A stretch of DNA of 11,074 nucleotides from Pseudomonadota bacterium (GTDB lineage: Bacteria > Pseudomonadota > Gammaproteobacteria > Burkholderiales > Rhodocyclaceae), in assembly GCA_023459095.1 (NCBI GenBank), contig JAEWVQ010000009.1:1-11074 (forward strand), read 5' to 3'. The notes below the pieces were generated by a model. It made no database searches and was not told the DNA's origin. It worked only from the letters and a program-made list of their open reading frames with translations. A program made the position numbers and the translations under genes. Shown here in pieces: positions 1 through 6,000 of this stretch; position 1 is the first letter of the stretch, and each line of letters begins with the position of its first letter.

Positions 1-1502
1 GCATCGCACTGCGCAGCGCGCGCCCGCGCGACCTCGCCGCGCTGCGCGAGAGTCTGGCGCGTCTGCCCGAATTGCTTGCCGCGCTCGCCCCCTGCCGCGG
101 CGCGCTGCTGCAGGCGGTGGCGGACGCGCTCGCGGTGCCCGAAGCGGCGCAGCAACTGCTGGTGCGCGCGATCGCCGACGAACCCGCGGCGATGATCCGC
201 GACGGCGGCGTGATCGCCCCCGGCTACGACGCCGAACTCGACGAGCTGCGCGACATCCAGAACAACTGCGGCGAATTCCTCATGGCGCTGGAAGCGCGCG
301 AGCGCGAGCGCAGCGGCATCCCCGGGCTGAAGGTGGAATTCAACAAGGTGCATGGCTTCTACATCGAGGTCAGCCGCGCCAACGCCGACAAGGTGCCCGA
401 CGACTACCGCCGCCGCCAGACGCTGAAGAACGCCGAGCGCTACATCACCCCCGAGCTGAAGGCCTTCGAGGACAAGGCGCTGTCGGCGCAGGAGCGCGCG
501 CTCGCGCGCGAGAAACTGCTCTACGACGACATCCTCGAACGCCTCGCCGCCGATATTCCGCGTTTCCAGGCGATCGCGCGCGCGCTCGCCACGCTCGACG
601 GGCTCGCCGCCTTCGCCGCCGCCGCGCTGCGCTACGACTACGTGCGCCCGCGCTTCGCCGACCAGCCCGGCGTGCACATCGCCGGCGGCCGCCACCCGGT
701 GGTCGAGCGCCAGGTCGAGCACTTCATCCGCAACGACGCCCGGCTCGCGCCCACGCGCCGCATGCTGATGATCACCGGCCCCAACATGGGCGGTAAATCG
801 ACCTTCATGCGCCAGGTCGCGCTCATCTGCCTGCTCGCCCACGTCGGCAGCTTCGTGCCCGCGGAAGCCGCCACCCTCGGCCCGCTCGACGCCATCTTCA
901 CCCGCATCGGCGCCTCCGACGACCTTGCCTCCGGGCGCTCGACCTTCATGGTCGAGATGACCGAAGCCTCGGCCATCCTGCACGGCGCCACTGAACACAG
1001 CCTGGTGCTGATGGACGAAATCGGCCGCGGCACCTCCACCTTCGACGGCCTCGCGCTCGCCTTCGCGATCGCCCGCCACCTGCTCGAAAAGAACCGCAGC
1101 CTCACCCTCTTCGCCACCCACTACTTCGAGCTCACCCGCCTCAACGCCGACTACCCCGAATGCGCCAACGTGCATCTGGACGCGGTCGAGCACGCCCACC
1201 GCATCGTTTTCCTGCACGCGCTCGAAGAAGGTCCGGCAAGTCAGAGCTACGGGATCGAGGTCGCCGCGCTCGCCGGCATTCCCGCCTCCGTGGTGCGCGA
1301 CGCCAAGCGCCGCCTGCGCGCGCTGGAGAACCGCGAAGTCGGCGCCGGACCGCAGGCCGACCTGTTCGCCGCGCTCCCCGAGCCCGACGAGACACCGCTG
1401 TCGCACCCCGCGCTCACCGCACTCGCCGGGATCGACCCCGACAGCCTGACCCCGCGCGAAGCGCTCGAACAGCTCTACGCCCTGAAGAAACTCGCCTCAT
1501 GA
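1..1502 (+). CDS. mutS: DNA mismatch repair protein MutS, C-terminal part (5' end outside window)
   Basis: MutS recognises mismatches and short loops as a dimer and recruits MutL using ATP. The gene is open from the window edge (first full codon at base 3), giving about 499 residues of a protein usually near 850-880, so the mismatch-reading N-terminal domain is missing from view. Visible are the lever/clamp region (around bases 180-560, with RRQTLKNAERYITPELK), the ATPase P-loop GPNMGGKST at 777-803, the Walker B/signature stretch LVLMDEIGRGTSTFDG near 1006-1053, and FATHYFEL just after it. The helix-turn-helix dimerisation part (ASQSYGIEVAALAG) lies near 1240. QADLFA at 1353-1370 fits a beta-clamp binding motif, and the end carries the family's DPDSLTPREALEQLY. 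All core ATPase motifs are intact. The TGA overlaps the next gene's ATG. The identification is secure from motif order and near-continuous similarity to E. coli MutS. Confidence 0.98.
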   Translation, partial: IALRSARPRDLAALRESLARLPELLAALAPCRGALLQAVADALAVPEAAQQLLVRAIADEPAAMIRDGGVIAPGYDAELDELRDIQNNCGEFLMALEARERERSGIPGLKVEFNKVHGFYIEVSRANADKVPDDYRRRQTLKNAERYITPELKAFEDKALSAQERALAREKLLYDDILERLAADIPRFQAIARALATLDGLAAFAAAALRYDYVRPRFADQPGVHIAGGRHPVVERQVEHFIRNDARLAPTRRMLMITGPNMGGKSTFMRQVALICLLAHVGSFVPAEAATLGPLDAIFTRIGASDDLASGRSTFMVEMTEASAILHGATEHSLVLMDEIGRGTSTFDGLALAFAIARHLLEKNRSLTLFATHYFELTRLNADYPECANVHLDAVEHAHRIVFLHALEEGPASQSYGIEVAALAGIPASVVRDAKRRLRALENREVGAGPQADLFAALPEPDETPLSHPALTALAGIDPDSLTPREALEQLYALKKLAS

Positions 1503-2254
1503 GCACGCCGATCGACATTTCCGAAGAAGCCGGCGTGCGCTATCTGCATTTCGGCTCCGACTGGGTGCAGGGCGCGATGCGCATCCGCAAGCCCAACGCG
1601 CTCGAACTCGCCTACACCCGCGAGATGATGGCCGGCCTGCTGCTGCGCGGCGCCGAGGACTGGCCGCGCGAAGTGCTGGTGATCGGCCTGGGCGCAGCCT
1701 CACTGGCGAAATTCCTCTATCACCACTGCCCGCAAGCGCGCATCAAGGTGGTCGAGATCGCCCCCGCGGTGGTCGCCGCGGCGCGCCAGTTCTTCCGCCT
1801 GCCCGCGGAAGACGCGCGCTTCTCGATCGAGATCGGCGACGGCGCGCACTACGTGACCCAGGGTGACGCGCGCTTCGACCTCATCCTGGTCGACGGCTTC
1901 GACCGCAACGCCCGCGCCGGCGCCCTCGACACCCTGCCCTTCTATCAGGCCGCGCGTGCGCGCCTGAGCGCGCGCGGCCTGGTGTCGGTGAATCTGTTCG
2001 GTCGCGCCAAGGGCTACAAGGCCAGCCTCGAACGCGTGATCACCGCTTTCGACGACCGCGCGCTCGCCTTTCCGTCGTGCGACAGCGGCAACGTGGTCGC
2101 CTTCGGTGCCGCGGGCGAAGCCATCGAGCTGCCGGTGACCGAACTGCGCGAACGCGCGCGCGCGCTCAAGGCCTCCACCGGGCTCGACCTGCTGCCCACG
2201 GTGACCCGCCTGGAACAGGCTGGCAGCCTGCCCGGCGGCACCCTGGTGTTGTGA
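1499..2254 (+). CDS. Spermidine-synthase-fold (aminopropyltransferase-like) protein, function unproven
   Basis: This 251-residue protein has the Rossmann fold of the polyamine synthase/SAM-methyltransferase group. VLVIGLGAASLAKF (about residues 59-72) is the nucleoside-binding glycine loop, VVEIAP (84-89) ends strand 2 with the acidic residue that normally contacts the ribose, GDGAHYV (113-119) follows, and FDLILVDGFD (126-135) matches the catalytic D-x-x-D region of SpeE. It is shorter than E. coli SpeE (about 288 aa) because the N-terminal beta domain is reduced. The SpeE glycine loop GGGDG reads GLGAA here, so the substrate-contacting Asp is absent, and the expected Tyr-His-Glu reads Tyr-Thr-Arg-Glu (39-42). 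It may therefore not be a true spermidine synthase. The ATG overlaps the mutS TGA (ATGA) without a strong ribosome-binding site, which suggests translational coupling. The fold is confident, the reaction is not. Confidence 0.8.
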   Translation: MSTPIDISEEAGVRYLHFGSDWVQGAMRIRKPNALELAYTREMMAGLLLRGAEDWPREVLVIGLGAASLAKFLYHHCPQARIKVVEIAPAVVAAARQFFRLPAEDARFSIEIGDGAHYVTQGDARFDLILVDGFDRNARAGALDTLPFYQAARARLSARGLVSVNLFGRAKGYKASLERVITAFDDRALAFPSCDSGNVVAFGAAGEAIELPVTELRERARALKASTGLDLLPTVTRLEQAGSLPGGTLVL

Positions 2255-2346
2255 GCGCCATGCACCGCGTGTCGGGCCCTGATGCCACCCCCGGTCGCCG
2301 GCATGGTCAGAACGCCTGCCGCCGCGCTATTGTCCACCCCCTGATG

Positions 2347-2361
2347 GCGGTCGCGGACCGC
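2347..2361 (+). other. Short hairpin in the leader of the NqrM-like gene
   Basis: A perfect 6-bp stem (GCGGTC / GACCGC) encloses a 3-base loop and lies just upstream of the GGAG ribosome-binding site at 2368-2371. No T-run follows, so it is not a convincing terminator. It may be a chance GC stem. The rest of the 125-base gap 2255-2379 shows no clear promoter. Confidence 0.3.
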
Positions 2362-2379
2362 TGACATGGAGCGTACCCC

Positions 2380-2577
2380 ATGAACACCTTTCTTCTCACC
2401 CTGCTCGTCGTCGTCGTCGTGATCGCGGCGATGGCCATCGGCGTCATGTTCGGCCGCAAGCCGATCGGTGGCAGTTGCGGCGGCCTCGGTGCCGTTGGCC
2501 TGGAATGCGAGGGCGGTTGCGAAAAACCCTGTCCAAAACGACTGGCGCGCATGAAGGCCCAGGCGGAAAACCCGTAA
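2380..2577 (+). CDS. nqrM: NqrM-type (DUF539) four-cysteine membrane protein, probable respiratory complex maturation factor
   Basis: This 65-residue protein has one N-terminal membrane helix (about residues 4-24, very Val/Leu/Ile rich), then GRKPIGGSCGGLGAVGLE and a cysteine tail. Cysteines fall at 33, 43, 47 and 51 (C-x9-C-x3-C-x3-C), followed by a basic end (KRLARMK). This is the layout of NqrM, which in Vibrio is required to make active Na+-NQR and is thought to deliver iron to the cysteine pair shared by NqrD and NqrE. As I recall the published work, the first cysteine (Cys33) was the essential one; it is conserved here at the same number. No nqr genes lie in this window, but an rnf operon starts 5.6 kb away. 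GGAG at 2368-2371, 8 bases before ATG, supports the start. Family assignment is good; whether its client is NQR or Rnf is inference. Confidence 0.85.
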   Translation: MNTFLLTLLVVVVVIAAMAIGVMFGRKPIGGSCGGLGAVGLECEGGCEKPCPKRLARMKAQAENP

Positions 2578-2602
2578 ACCACCCCGATCGACGGAAAAAG
2601 CG

Positions 2603-3001
2603 ATGCTGCACTCTCTCCTCGTCAAGGACTACATGGTCGGCGACCACCTCGTCTTCCGCCCCGACATGCCCCTGCTCAACGCCGTGCATACGCTCCTCGA
2701 GCACGGCCTGAGCGGCGCCGCGGTGGTCGATGACGACGATCGGCCGATCGGCTTCCTCTCCGAGCGCGACTGCCTGAAGGTGGCGCTCGCCGCCTCGTAC
2801 TACGAGCAGGACGCTGGCCCGGTGCGCGAGCACATGTGCCACGAAGTGCATGCGATCGGCGCCGACAGCACCCTCATCGATGCCATCCAGTGCTTCCTGA
2901 ACCGCCCGCTGCGTTGCCTGCCGGTCACCGAGAACGGGCGCGTGATCGGCCAGATCTCGCGTCGCGACATCCTCGTCGCACTGGAAAAGATGCGCCGCTA
3001 A
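2603..3001 (+). CDS. Tandem CBS-domain protein
   Basis: This 132-residue soluble protein consists almost entirely of two CBS repeats, which form one Bateman module. The first runs about residues 6-62 (VKDYMVGDHLVF, then GAAVVDDDDRPIGFLSERD). The second runs about 74-130 (VREHMCHEVHAI, then CLPVTENGRVIGQISRRDIL). The V-x-x-x-M start and the hydrophobic-D/N-x-x-x-hydrophobic-G end with S-x-R-D are the family signature. Such modules usually bind adenosine nucleotides (AMP, ATP, SAM) and regulate a partner. No catalytic, DNA-binding or membrane segment is present. It starts 25 bases after the NqrM-like gene, with a purine-rich GGAAAAAG before the ATG, so the two are probably co-transcribed. The ligand and partner cannot be read from the sequence. 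Confidence 0.93.
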   Translation: MLHSLLVKDYMVGDHLVFRPDMPLLNAVHTLLEHGLSGAAVVDDDDRPIGFLSERDCLKVALAASYYEQDAGPVREHMCHEVHAIGADSTLIDAIQCFLNRPLRCLPVTENGRVIGQISRRDILVALEKMRR

Positions 3002-3006
3002 AGCTG

Positions 3007-3038
3007 CGCCGCCGTGGGCCCCGGGGCACCCGGCGGCG
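3007..3038. terminator. GC-rich hairpin between convergent genes, possible bidirectional terminator
   Basis: An 8-bp stem (CGCCGCCG at 3007-3014 with CGGCGGCG at 3031-3038) closes a GC-rich 16-base loop. It sits in the 45-base gap between the convergent CBS-protein and dnaQ stop codons. There is no strong T-run on either side, so it is at best a weak intrinsic terminator. Position is the main argument. Confidence 0.35.
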
Positions 3039-3046
3039 GCACGCAT

Positions 3047-3760
3047 TCAGGCCGCGGGCGCCTGCGGTGGCAACCACAGGCAGGCGCCCTTGTTCGCCTT
3101 GGCGATCGCGGCCAGATACTCGTCATGGGCGGCGAGTTCCTCGCCGGACGCGCGCAGCACGCGCAGCGGCGGGCGCTCGAACGGCACCCCGTCGACCTCG
3201 CCCTGGCCGGGTACGGGCTCGTCGAGCGCCATGATCAGGCTCTCCTGACCGCGCGTCATCGCCAGATAGACTTCGGCGAGCAGTTCCGCATCGAGCAGCG
3301 CGCCGTGCAGCGTGCGGTGACCGTTGTCGATCTGATAGCGGTCGCACAACGCGTCGAGCGAGGCTTTCTTGCCCGGGTTCTGCTCCTTGGCCATCTTCAG
3401 CGTGTCGATGACCCCGGCGCACAGCGCGTTGAGCGCGGGCCGTCGCAGCAAGGCCAGCTCGTTGTTGAGGAAGCCGACGTCGAAACTCGCGTTGTGGATC
3501 ACCAGTTCGGCATCGCGCACGAACTCCACGAAATCGTCGGCGATGGCGGCGAACAAGGGTTTGTCGGCGAGGAACTCCTCGGTAATGCCGTGCACCGCCA
3601 CCGCCTCGGCATCGATCCCGCGTTGCGGGTTGATGAAAACGTGGAAGTGACGCCCGGTGAGGCTGCGGTTGAGCAGTTCGACGCAGCCGATTTCGATCAC
3701 GCGGTCGCCGTTGCGCCAGTCCAGGCCGGTGGTTTCGGTATCGAGAACGATCTGTCGCAT
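3047..3760 (-). CDS. dnaQ: DNA polymerase III epsilon subunit (3'-5' proofreading exonuclease)
   Basis: At 237 residues it is close to the 243 of E. coli epsilon, which removes misincorporated bases within the Pol III core. Exo I is DTETTG with D7 and E9; Exo II is HNASFDVGFLN with D94; Exo III is LHGALLDAELLAEVY with H152 and D157. The H-to-D spacing of five matches E. coli H162/D167, so all metal and catalytic residues are present. QESLIM (172-177) aligns with the beta-clamp motif QTSMAF of E. coli epsilon. The Pro/Gly-rich linker and C-terminal tail that bind the alpha subunit follow. The start is set by homology at the N-terminus and by GGAG 8 bases before the ATG (plus-strand 3769-3772), inside the end of rnhA. 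Only 2 bases separate it from the rnhA stop, so the two genes are surely co-transcribed. Confidence 0.97.
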   Translation of the reverse strand: MRQIVLDTETTGLDWRNGDRVIEIGCVELLNRSLTGRHFHVFINPQRGIDAEAVAVHGITEEFLADKPLFAAIADDFVEFVRDAELVIHNASFDVGFLNNELALLRRPALNALCAGVIDTLKMAKEQNPGKKASLDALCDRYQIDNGHRTLHGALLDAELLAEVYLAMTRGQESLIMALDEPVPGQGEVDGVPFERPPLRVLRASGEELAAHDEYLAAIAKANKGACLWLPPQAPAA

Positions 3761-3762
3761 GC

Positions 3763-4221
3763 TCAGTTCTCCACCGCCGCACCGGCCTTGCGCGCGGCCT
3801 CGGTGCCACGGCGCGCGAGCTCGTCGGCGCGCTCGTTCTCGGGGTGGCCGTTGTGCCCGCGCACCCACAGCCACTGCACCTGATGGCGCGCCGCGGCGCG
3901 GTCGAGCTCCTGCCACAGGTCGGCGTTCTTCACCGGCTCCTTCGACGCGGTCTTCCAGCCGCGCTTCTTCCAGCCGTGTATCCACTCCGAAATGCCTTTC
4001 TGCACGTACTGGCTGTCGGTATGGACGCGCGCCGCCACCGGGCGCTTGAGGGCATCGAGCGCGCGGATCACCGCGGTCATTTCCATGCGGTTGTTGGTGG
4101 TCTGCGGCTCGCCGCCCCAGATTTCCTTCTCATGGCCACCGGCGCGCAGGATCGCCCCCCAACCGCCGGGGCCGGGATTGCCGCTGCAGGCACCGTCGGT
4201 GTAGATATCAACTTCTTCCAT
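3763..4221 (-). CDS. rnhA: Ribonuclease HI
   Basis: This 152-residue enzyme cleaves RNA in RNA-DNA hybrids such as R-loops and primers. Catalytic residues align one position before E. coli RNase HI: D9 (IYTDGACSGNPGPGGWG), E47 (NNRMEM), D69 (VHTDSQYV), H123 and D133 (VRGHNGHPENERADELA). The basic handle region (GWKKRGWK, 83-90) is present. The reading frame extends 15 codons upstream to another ATG, but the start at 4221 is preferred because GAGGAAG lies 4 bases before it (plus-strand 4226-4232) and the family begins there. The first 14 bases overlap the end of the upstream methyltransferase gene, and the stop is 2 bases from the dnaQ start. Together they form a tight yafS-like/rnhA/dnaQ operon. 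Confidence 0.97.
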   Translation of the reverse strand: MEEVDIYTDGACSGNPGPGGWGAILRAGGHEKEIWGGEPQTTNNRMEMTAVIRALDALKRPVAARVHTDSQYVQKGISEWIHGWKKRGWKTASKEPVKNADLWQELDRAAARHQVQWLWVRGHNGHPENERADELARRGTEAARKAGAAVEN

Positions 4222-4957
4222 CGATCTTCCTCGTTGCGCTCCCGACGCCGCCGTTGCGCTGGGCAAGGGCCGAGAGCCGTTTCGCGCTTGCGCGCTTGTT
4301 CTGCCATTTGGGCGTGATCAGCCGGGTGCCGTGCACGCGCTTGATGCCGTGCAGCAGGTAGCCCGCGCCGCACATCGGCCACCAGCGTCGCCCTAGCCTG
4401 TCCATGAAGTGCCAGTGCTCGAGCCATTTGCTCGACGCCACCGCCGGCGCATAGCAGCCGAAGCGCCCGCCCTGGGTCTCGAAGCCGAGCAGGGTCAGCC
4501 AGTCGCGCACGCGCACCGGCGACAGATACTGCCCGCGCCACGGAAACGGTCCGCGCTTGCCCGCCTTCAGCCGCCGCAACCCCCACAGGCTGTAGGGGTT
4601 GAAGCCGGCGATGACCACACTGCCCTCGGGCACCAGCACGCGCTCGACCTCGCGCAGCACCTGGTGCGGATGCCGCGAGAACTCCAGCACATGGGGCAGC
4701 ACGACGAGATCGATGCTCGCGCTGGCAATCGGCAGCTCATGCTCGCTGGCGCGCACACTGGCTTCGCCCAGGCGCGCGCAGGCGAAGCGGAACGGCATCC
4801 GGTTGGCGCGCAGAAAATCGATCTCGGGCAGGCCGATCTGCAGCGCGTTGTAGCCGAAGACGTCGGCGACGATGAGATCGAACGCGGCCTGCTCCCACTC
4901 CAGCAGATACCGCCCCTGAGGCGAGGTCAGCCAGTCGGACAGGCTGAGAATGGACAT
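4208..4957 (-). CDS. YafS-like SAM-dependent methyltransferase family protein
   Basis: This 249-residue protein of the Methyltransf_11 type has an undetermined substrate. The C-terminal half of the Rossmann fold is clear: LPIASASIDLVVLPHVLEF (75-93, the motif II region), LREVERVLVPEGSVVIAGFN (101-120), then PYSLWGLRRL and YLSPVRVRDWLTLLGFE. The usual glycine-rich SAM loop is poor (ALQIGLPEIDFL, 38-49). E. coli YafS, as I recall it, has a similarly degenerate loop and a matching SGFNPISFMGLRKL, so this seems a family trait rather than decay. It lies between gloB and rnhA, exactly as yafS does in E. coli. The tail past about 215 is basic and low in conservation. The ATG at 4957 has no good ribosome-binding site. 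Stop and rnhA start overlap by 14 bases. Confidence 0.85.
   Translation of the reverse strand: MSILSLSDWLTSPQGRYLLEWEQAAFDLIVADVFGYNALQIGLPEIDFLRANRMPFRFACARLGEASVRASEHELPIASASIDLVVLPHVLEFSRHPHQVLREVERVLVPEGSVVIAGFNPYSLWGLRRLKAGKRGPFPWRGQYLSPVRVRDWLTLLGFETQGGRFGCYAPAVASSKWLEHWHFMDRLGRRWWPMCGAGYLLHGIKRVHGTRLITPKWQNKRASAKRLSALAQRNGGVGSATRKIDGRS
4226..4232 (-). promoter_or_regulatory. Ribosome-binding site that fixes the rnhA start
   Basis: GAGGAAG on the minus strand stands 4 bases before the ATG at 4221, the strongest Shine-Dalgarno match in this operon. It lies within the 3' end of the methyltransferase gene. It argues against the alternative in-frame start 15 codons upstream. Confidence 0.75.
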
Positions 4958-4991
4958 GAACGGTCAACACTTCACGGTTCGCATCGCAGGC

Positions 4992-5020
4992 ATTATCGGC
5001 CAAAACCGGCGCCCGGACAC
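4992..5020 (-). promoter_or_regulatory. Weak sigma70-like promoter candidate for the methyltransferase-rnhA-dnaQ operon
   Basis: On the minus strand GATAAT (plus 4992-4997) matches five of six consensus -10 bases. GTGTCC 17 bases upstream (plus 5015-5020) matches only three of six -35 bases. The predicted start would leave a leader of roughly 28 bases before the ATG at 4957. Confidence 0.3.
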
Positions 5021-5076
5021 GGCCTTCGCACGTTCCGCGCCCGCCTCGCGGCACGCCGCCTTCGCCGGCGACCCGC

Positions 5077-5096
5077 TCCGCGCAGGCTGCGGCGGA
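5077..5096. other. Hairpin in the gloB / methyltransferase divergent region
   Basis: TCCGC and GCA pair with TGC and GCGGA around a GGC loop, giving 8 paired bases with one bulged G. It lies in the 230-base divergent gap 4958-5187, just upstream of the gloB promoter candidate. No T-run follows on either strand, so it is not a terminator. It could be a protein-binding site or a chance GC fold. Confidence 0.25.
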
Positions 5097-5109
5097 CGGG
5101 CCGCGGAAC

Positions 5110-5118
5110 TGGTATTTT
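5110..5118 (+). promoter_or_regulatory. Extended -10 promoter candidate for gloB
   Basis: TGGTATTTT has the TG-n extension plus four of six -10 bases, and is AT-rich within a very GC-rich gap. No -35 match is seen 17 bases upstream, which extended -10 promoters can tolerate. It would give a leader of about 60 bases. The likely ribosome-binding site GAGGA is at 5173-5177, 10 bases before the gloB ATG. Confidence 0.3.
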
Positions 5119-5187
5119 CCCCCGCACCCCGCCAGCCACGGCGCCACAGCGTCACGGCACTTTCAGCCCTAAGAGGATCATCGCCCC

Positions 5188-5967
5188 ATGAACATCACGC
5201 CCATCCCCGCCTTTCGCGACAACTACATCTGGCTGCTCGACGACGGCCGTCACGCGGTGGCGGTCGATCCGGGCGACGCCGAACCGGTGCTGCGCCATCT
5301 TGCCGCGCACGGACTCGAACTGTGCGCAATCCTGATCACTCACCACCACGCCGACCACGTCGGCGGCCTGGCGGCACTCACCGCCGCCGCGCCGGTGCCG
5401 GTCCATGGCCCGGCGCGCGAAGCGATTGCCGGCATCACCCATCCCGTTCGCGAAGGCGACCGGGTGCGGATCGCCGAACTCGACCTGGCGTTCGACGTGC
5501 TCGACGTCCCCGGCCACACCGCCGGCCACGTCGCCTATCACGCCGCCGCGCCGGCTCCCGGCCTGCTGTTCTGCGGCGACACCTTGTTCTCGGCCGGCTG
5601 CGGCCGCCTGTTCGAAGGAACGCCGGCGCAGCTGGCCGATTCGCTGGCGAAATTCGCCGTCCTCGACGATCGCACCCTGGTCTGCTGCACGCACGAATAC
5701 ACCGAAGCCAACCTCGTCTTCGCGCGCGCCGCCGAACCGCACAACCCCGAACGCGACGCCTACGCCGCCGCCTGTGCCGCACTGCGCGCCGCAGGCCGGC
5801 CCACGCTGCCGAGCACGATCGGGCGCGAAAAGGCGATCAACCCCTTCCTGCGCACCGGCGCGGCGGACGTCATCGCCGCGATCACTGCCCAGTGCGGCAG
5901 CGCCCCGGCGGATGCCACCGCCTGTCTGGCCGCGCTGCGTGCCTGGAAGGACGACTTCAAGGGCTGA
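5188..5967 (+). CDS. gloB: Hydroxyacylglutathione hydrolase (glyoxalase II)
   Basis: This 259-residue metallo-beta-lactamase-fold enzyme hydrolyses S-D-lactoylglutathione to D-lactate and glutathione, the last step of methylglyoxal detoxification in the cytosol. The binuclear metal motif is THHHADH (51-57: H52, H54, D56, H57), with further ligands H110 (PGHTAGH), D131 (CGDTLFSAGCGR) and H169 (CTHEYTEAN). GREKAINPFLR (212-222) carries the basic residues that hold glutathione and is diagnostic for glyoxalase II against other family members. The length is normal and no residue is missing. The start is fixed by the family N-terminus (MNITPIPAFRDNYIWLL) and GAGGA 10 bases upstream. It is divergent from the methyltransferase gene and convergent with the diguanylate cyclase gene, 33 bases away with no clear terminator between them. 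Confidence 0.98.
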   Translation: MNITPIPAFRDNYIWLLDDGRHAVAVDPGDAEPVLRHLAAHGLELCAILITHHHADHVGGLAALTAAAPVPVHGPAREAIAGITHPVREGDRVRIAELDLAFDVLDVPGHTAGHVAYHAAAPAPGLLFCGDTLFSAGCGRLFEGTPAQLADSLAKFAVLDDRTLVCCTHEYTEANLVFARAAEPHNPERDAYAAACAALRAAGRPTLPSTIGREKAINPFLRTGAADVIAAITAQCGSAPADATACLAALRAWKDDFKG

Positions 5968-6000
5968 ACGTCCGCCGCCATCGGGCGCTGGCACGCGCGC

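Noticed and set aside
2260..2364. 34-codon frame in the gap before the NqrM-like gene
   Set aside because: It has no ribosome-binding site, a composition without any motif, and ends before the real RBS, so there is no sign of coupling to the next gene.
3014..3883. 289-codon plus-strand frame opposite dnaQ and the end of rnhA
   Set aside because: It is a shadow of two confidently identified genes, with no recognisable motif or ribosome-binding site.
5152..5994. 280-codon minus-strand frame opposite gloB
   Set aside because: It covers gloB antisense and has repetitive Gly/Ala/Arg composition typical of a shadow frame.
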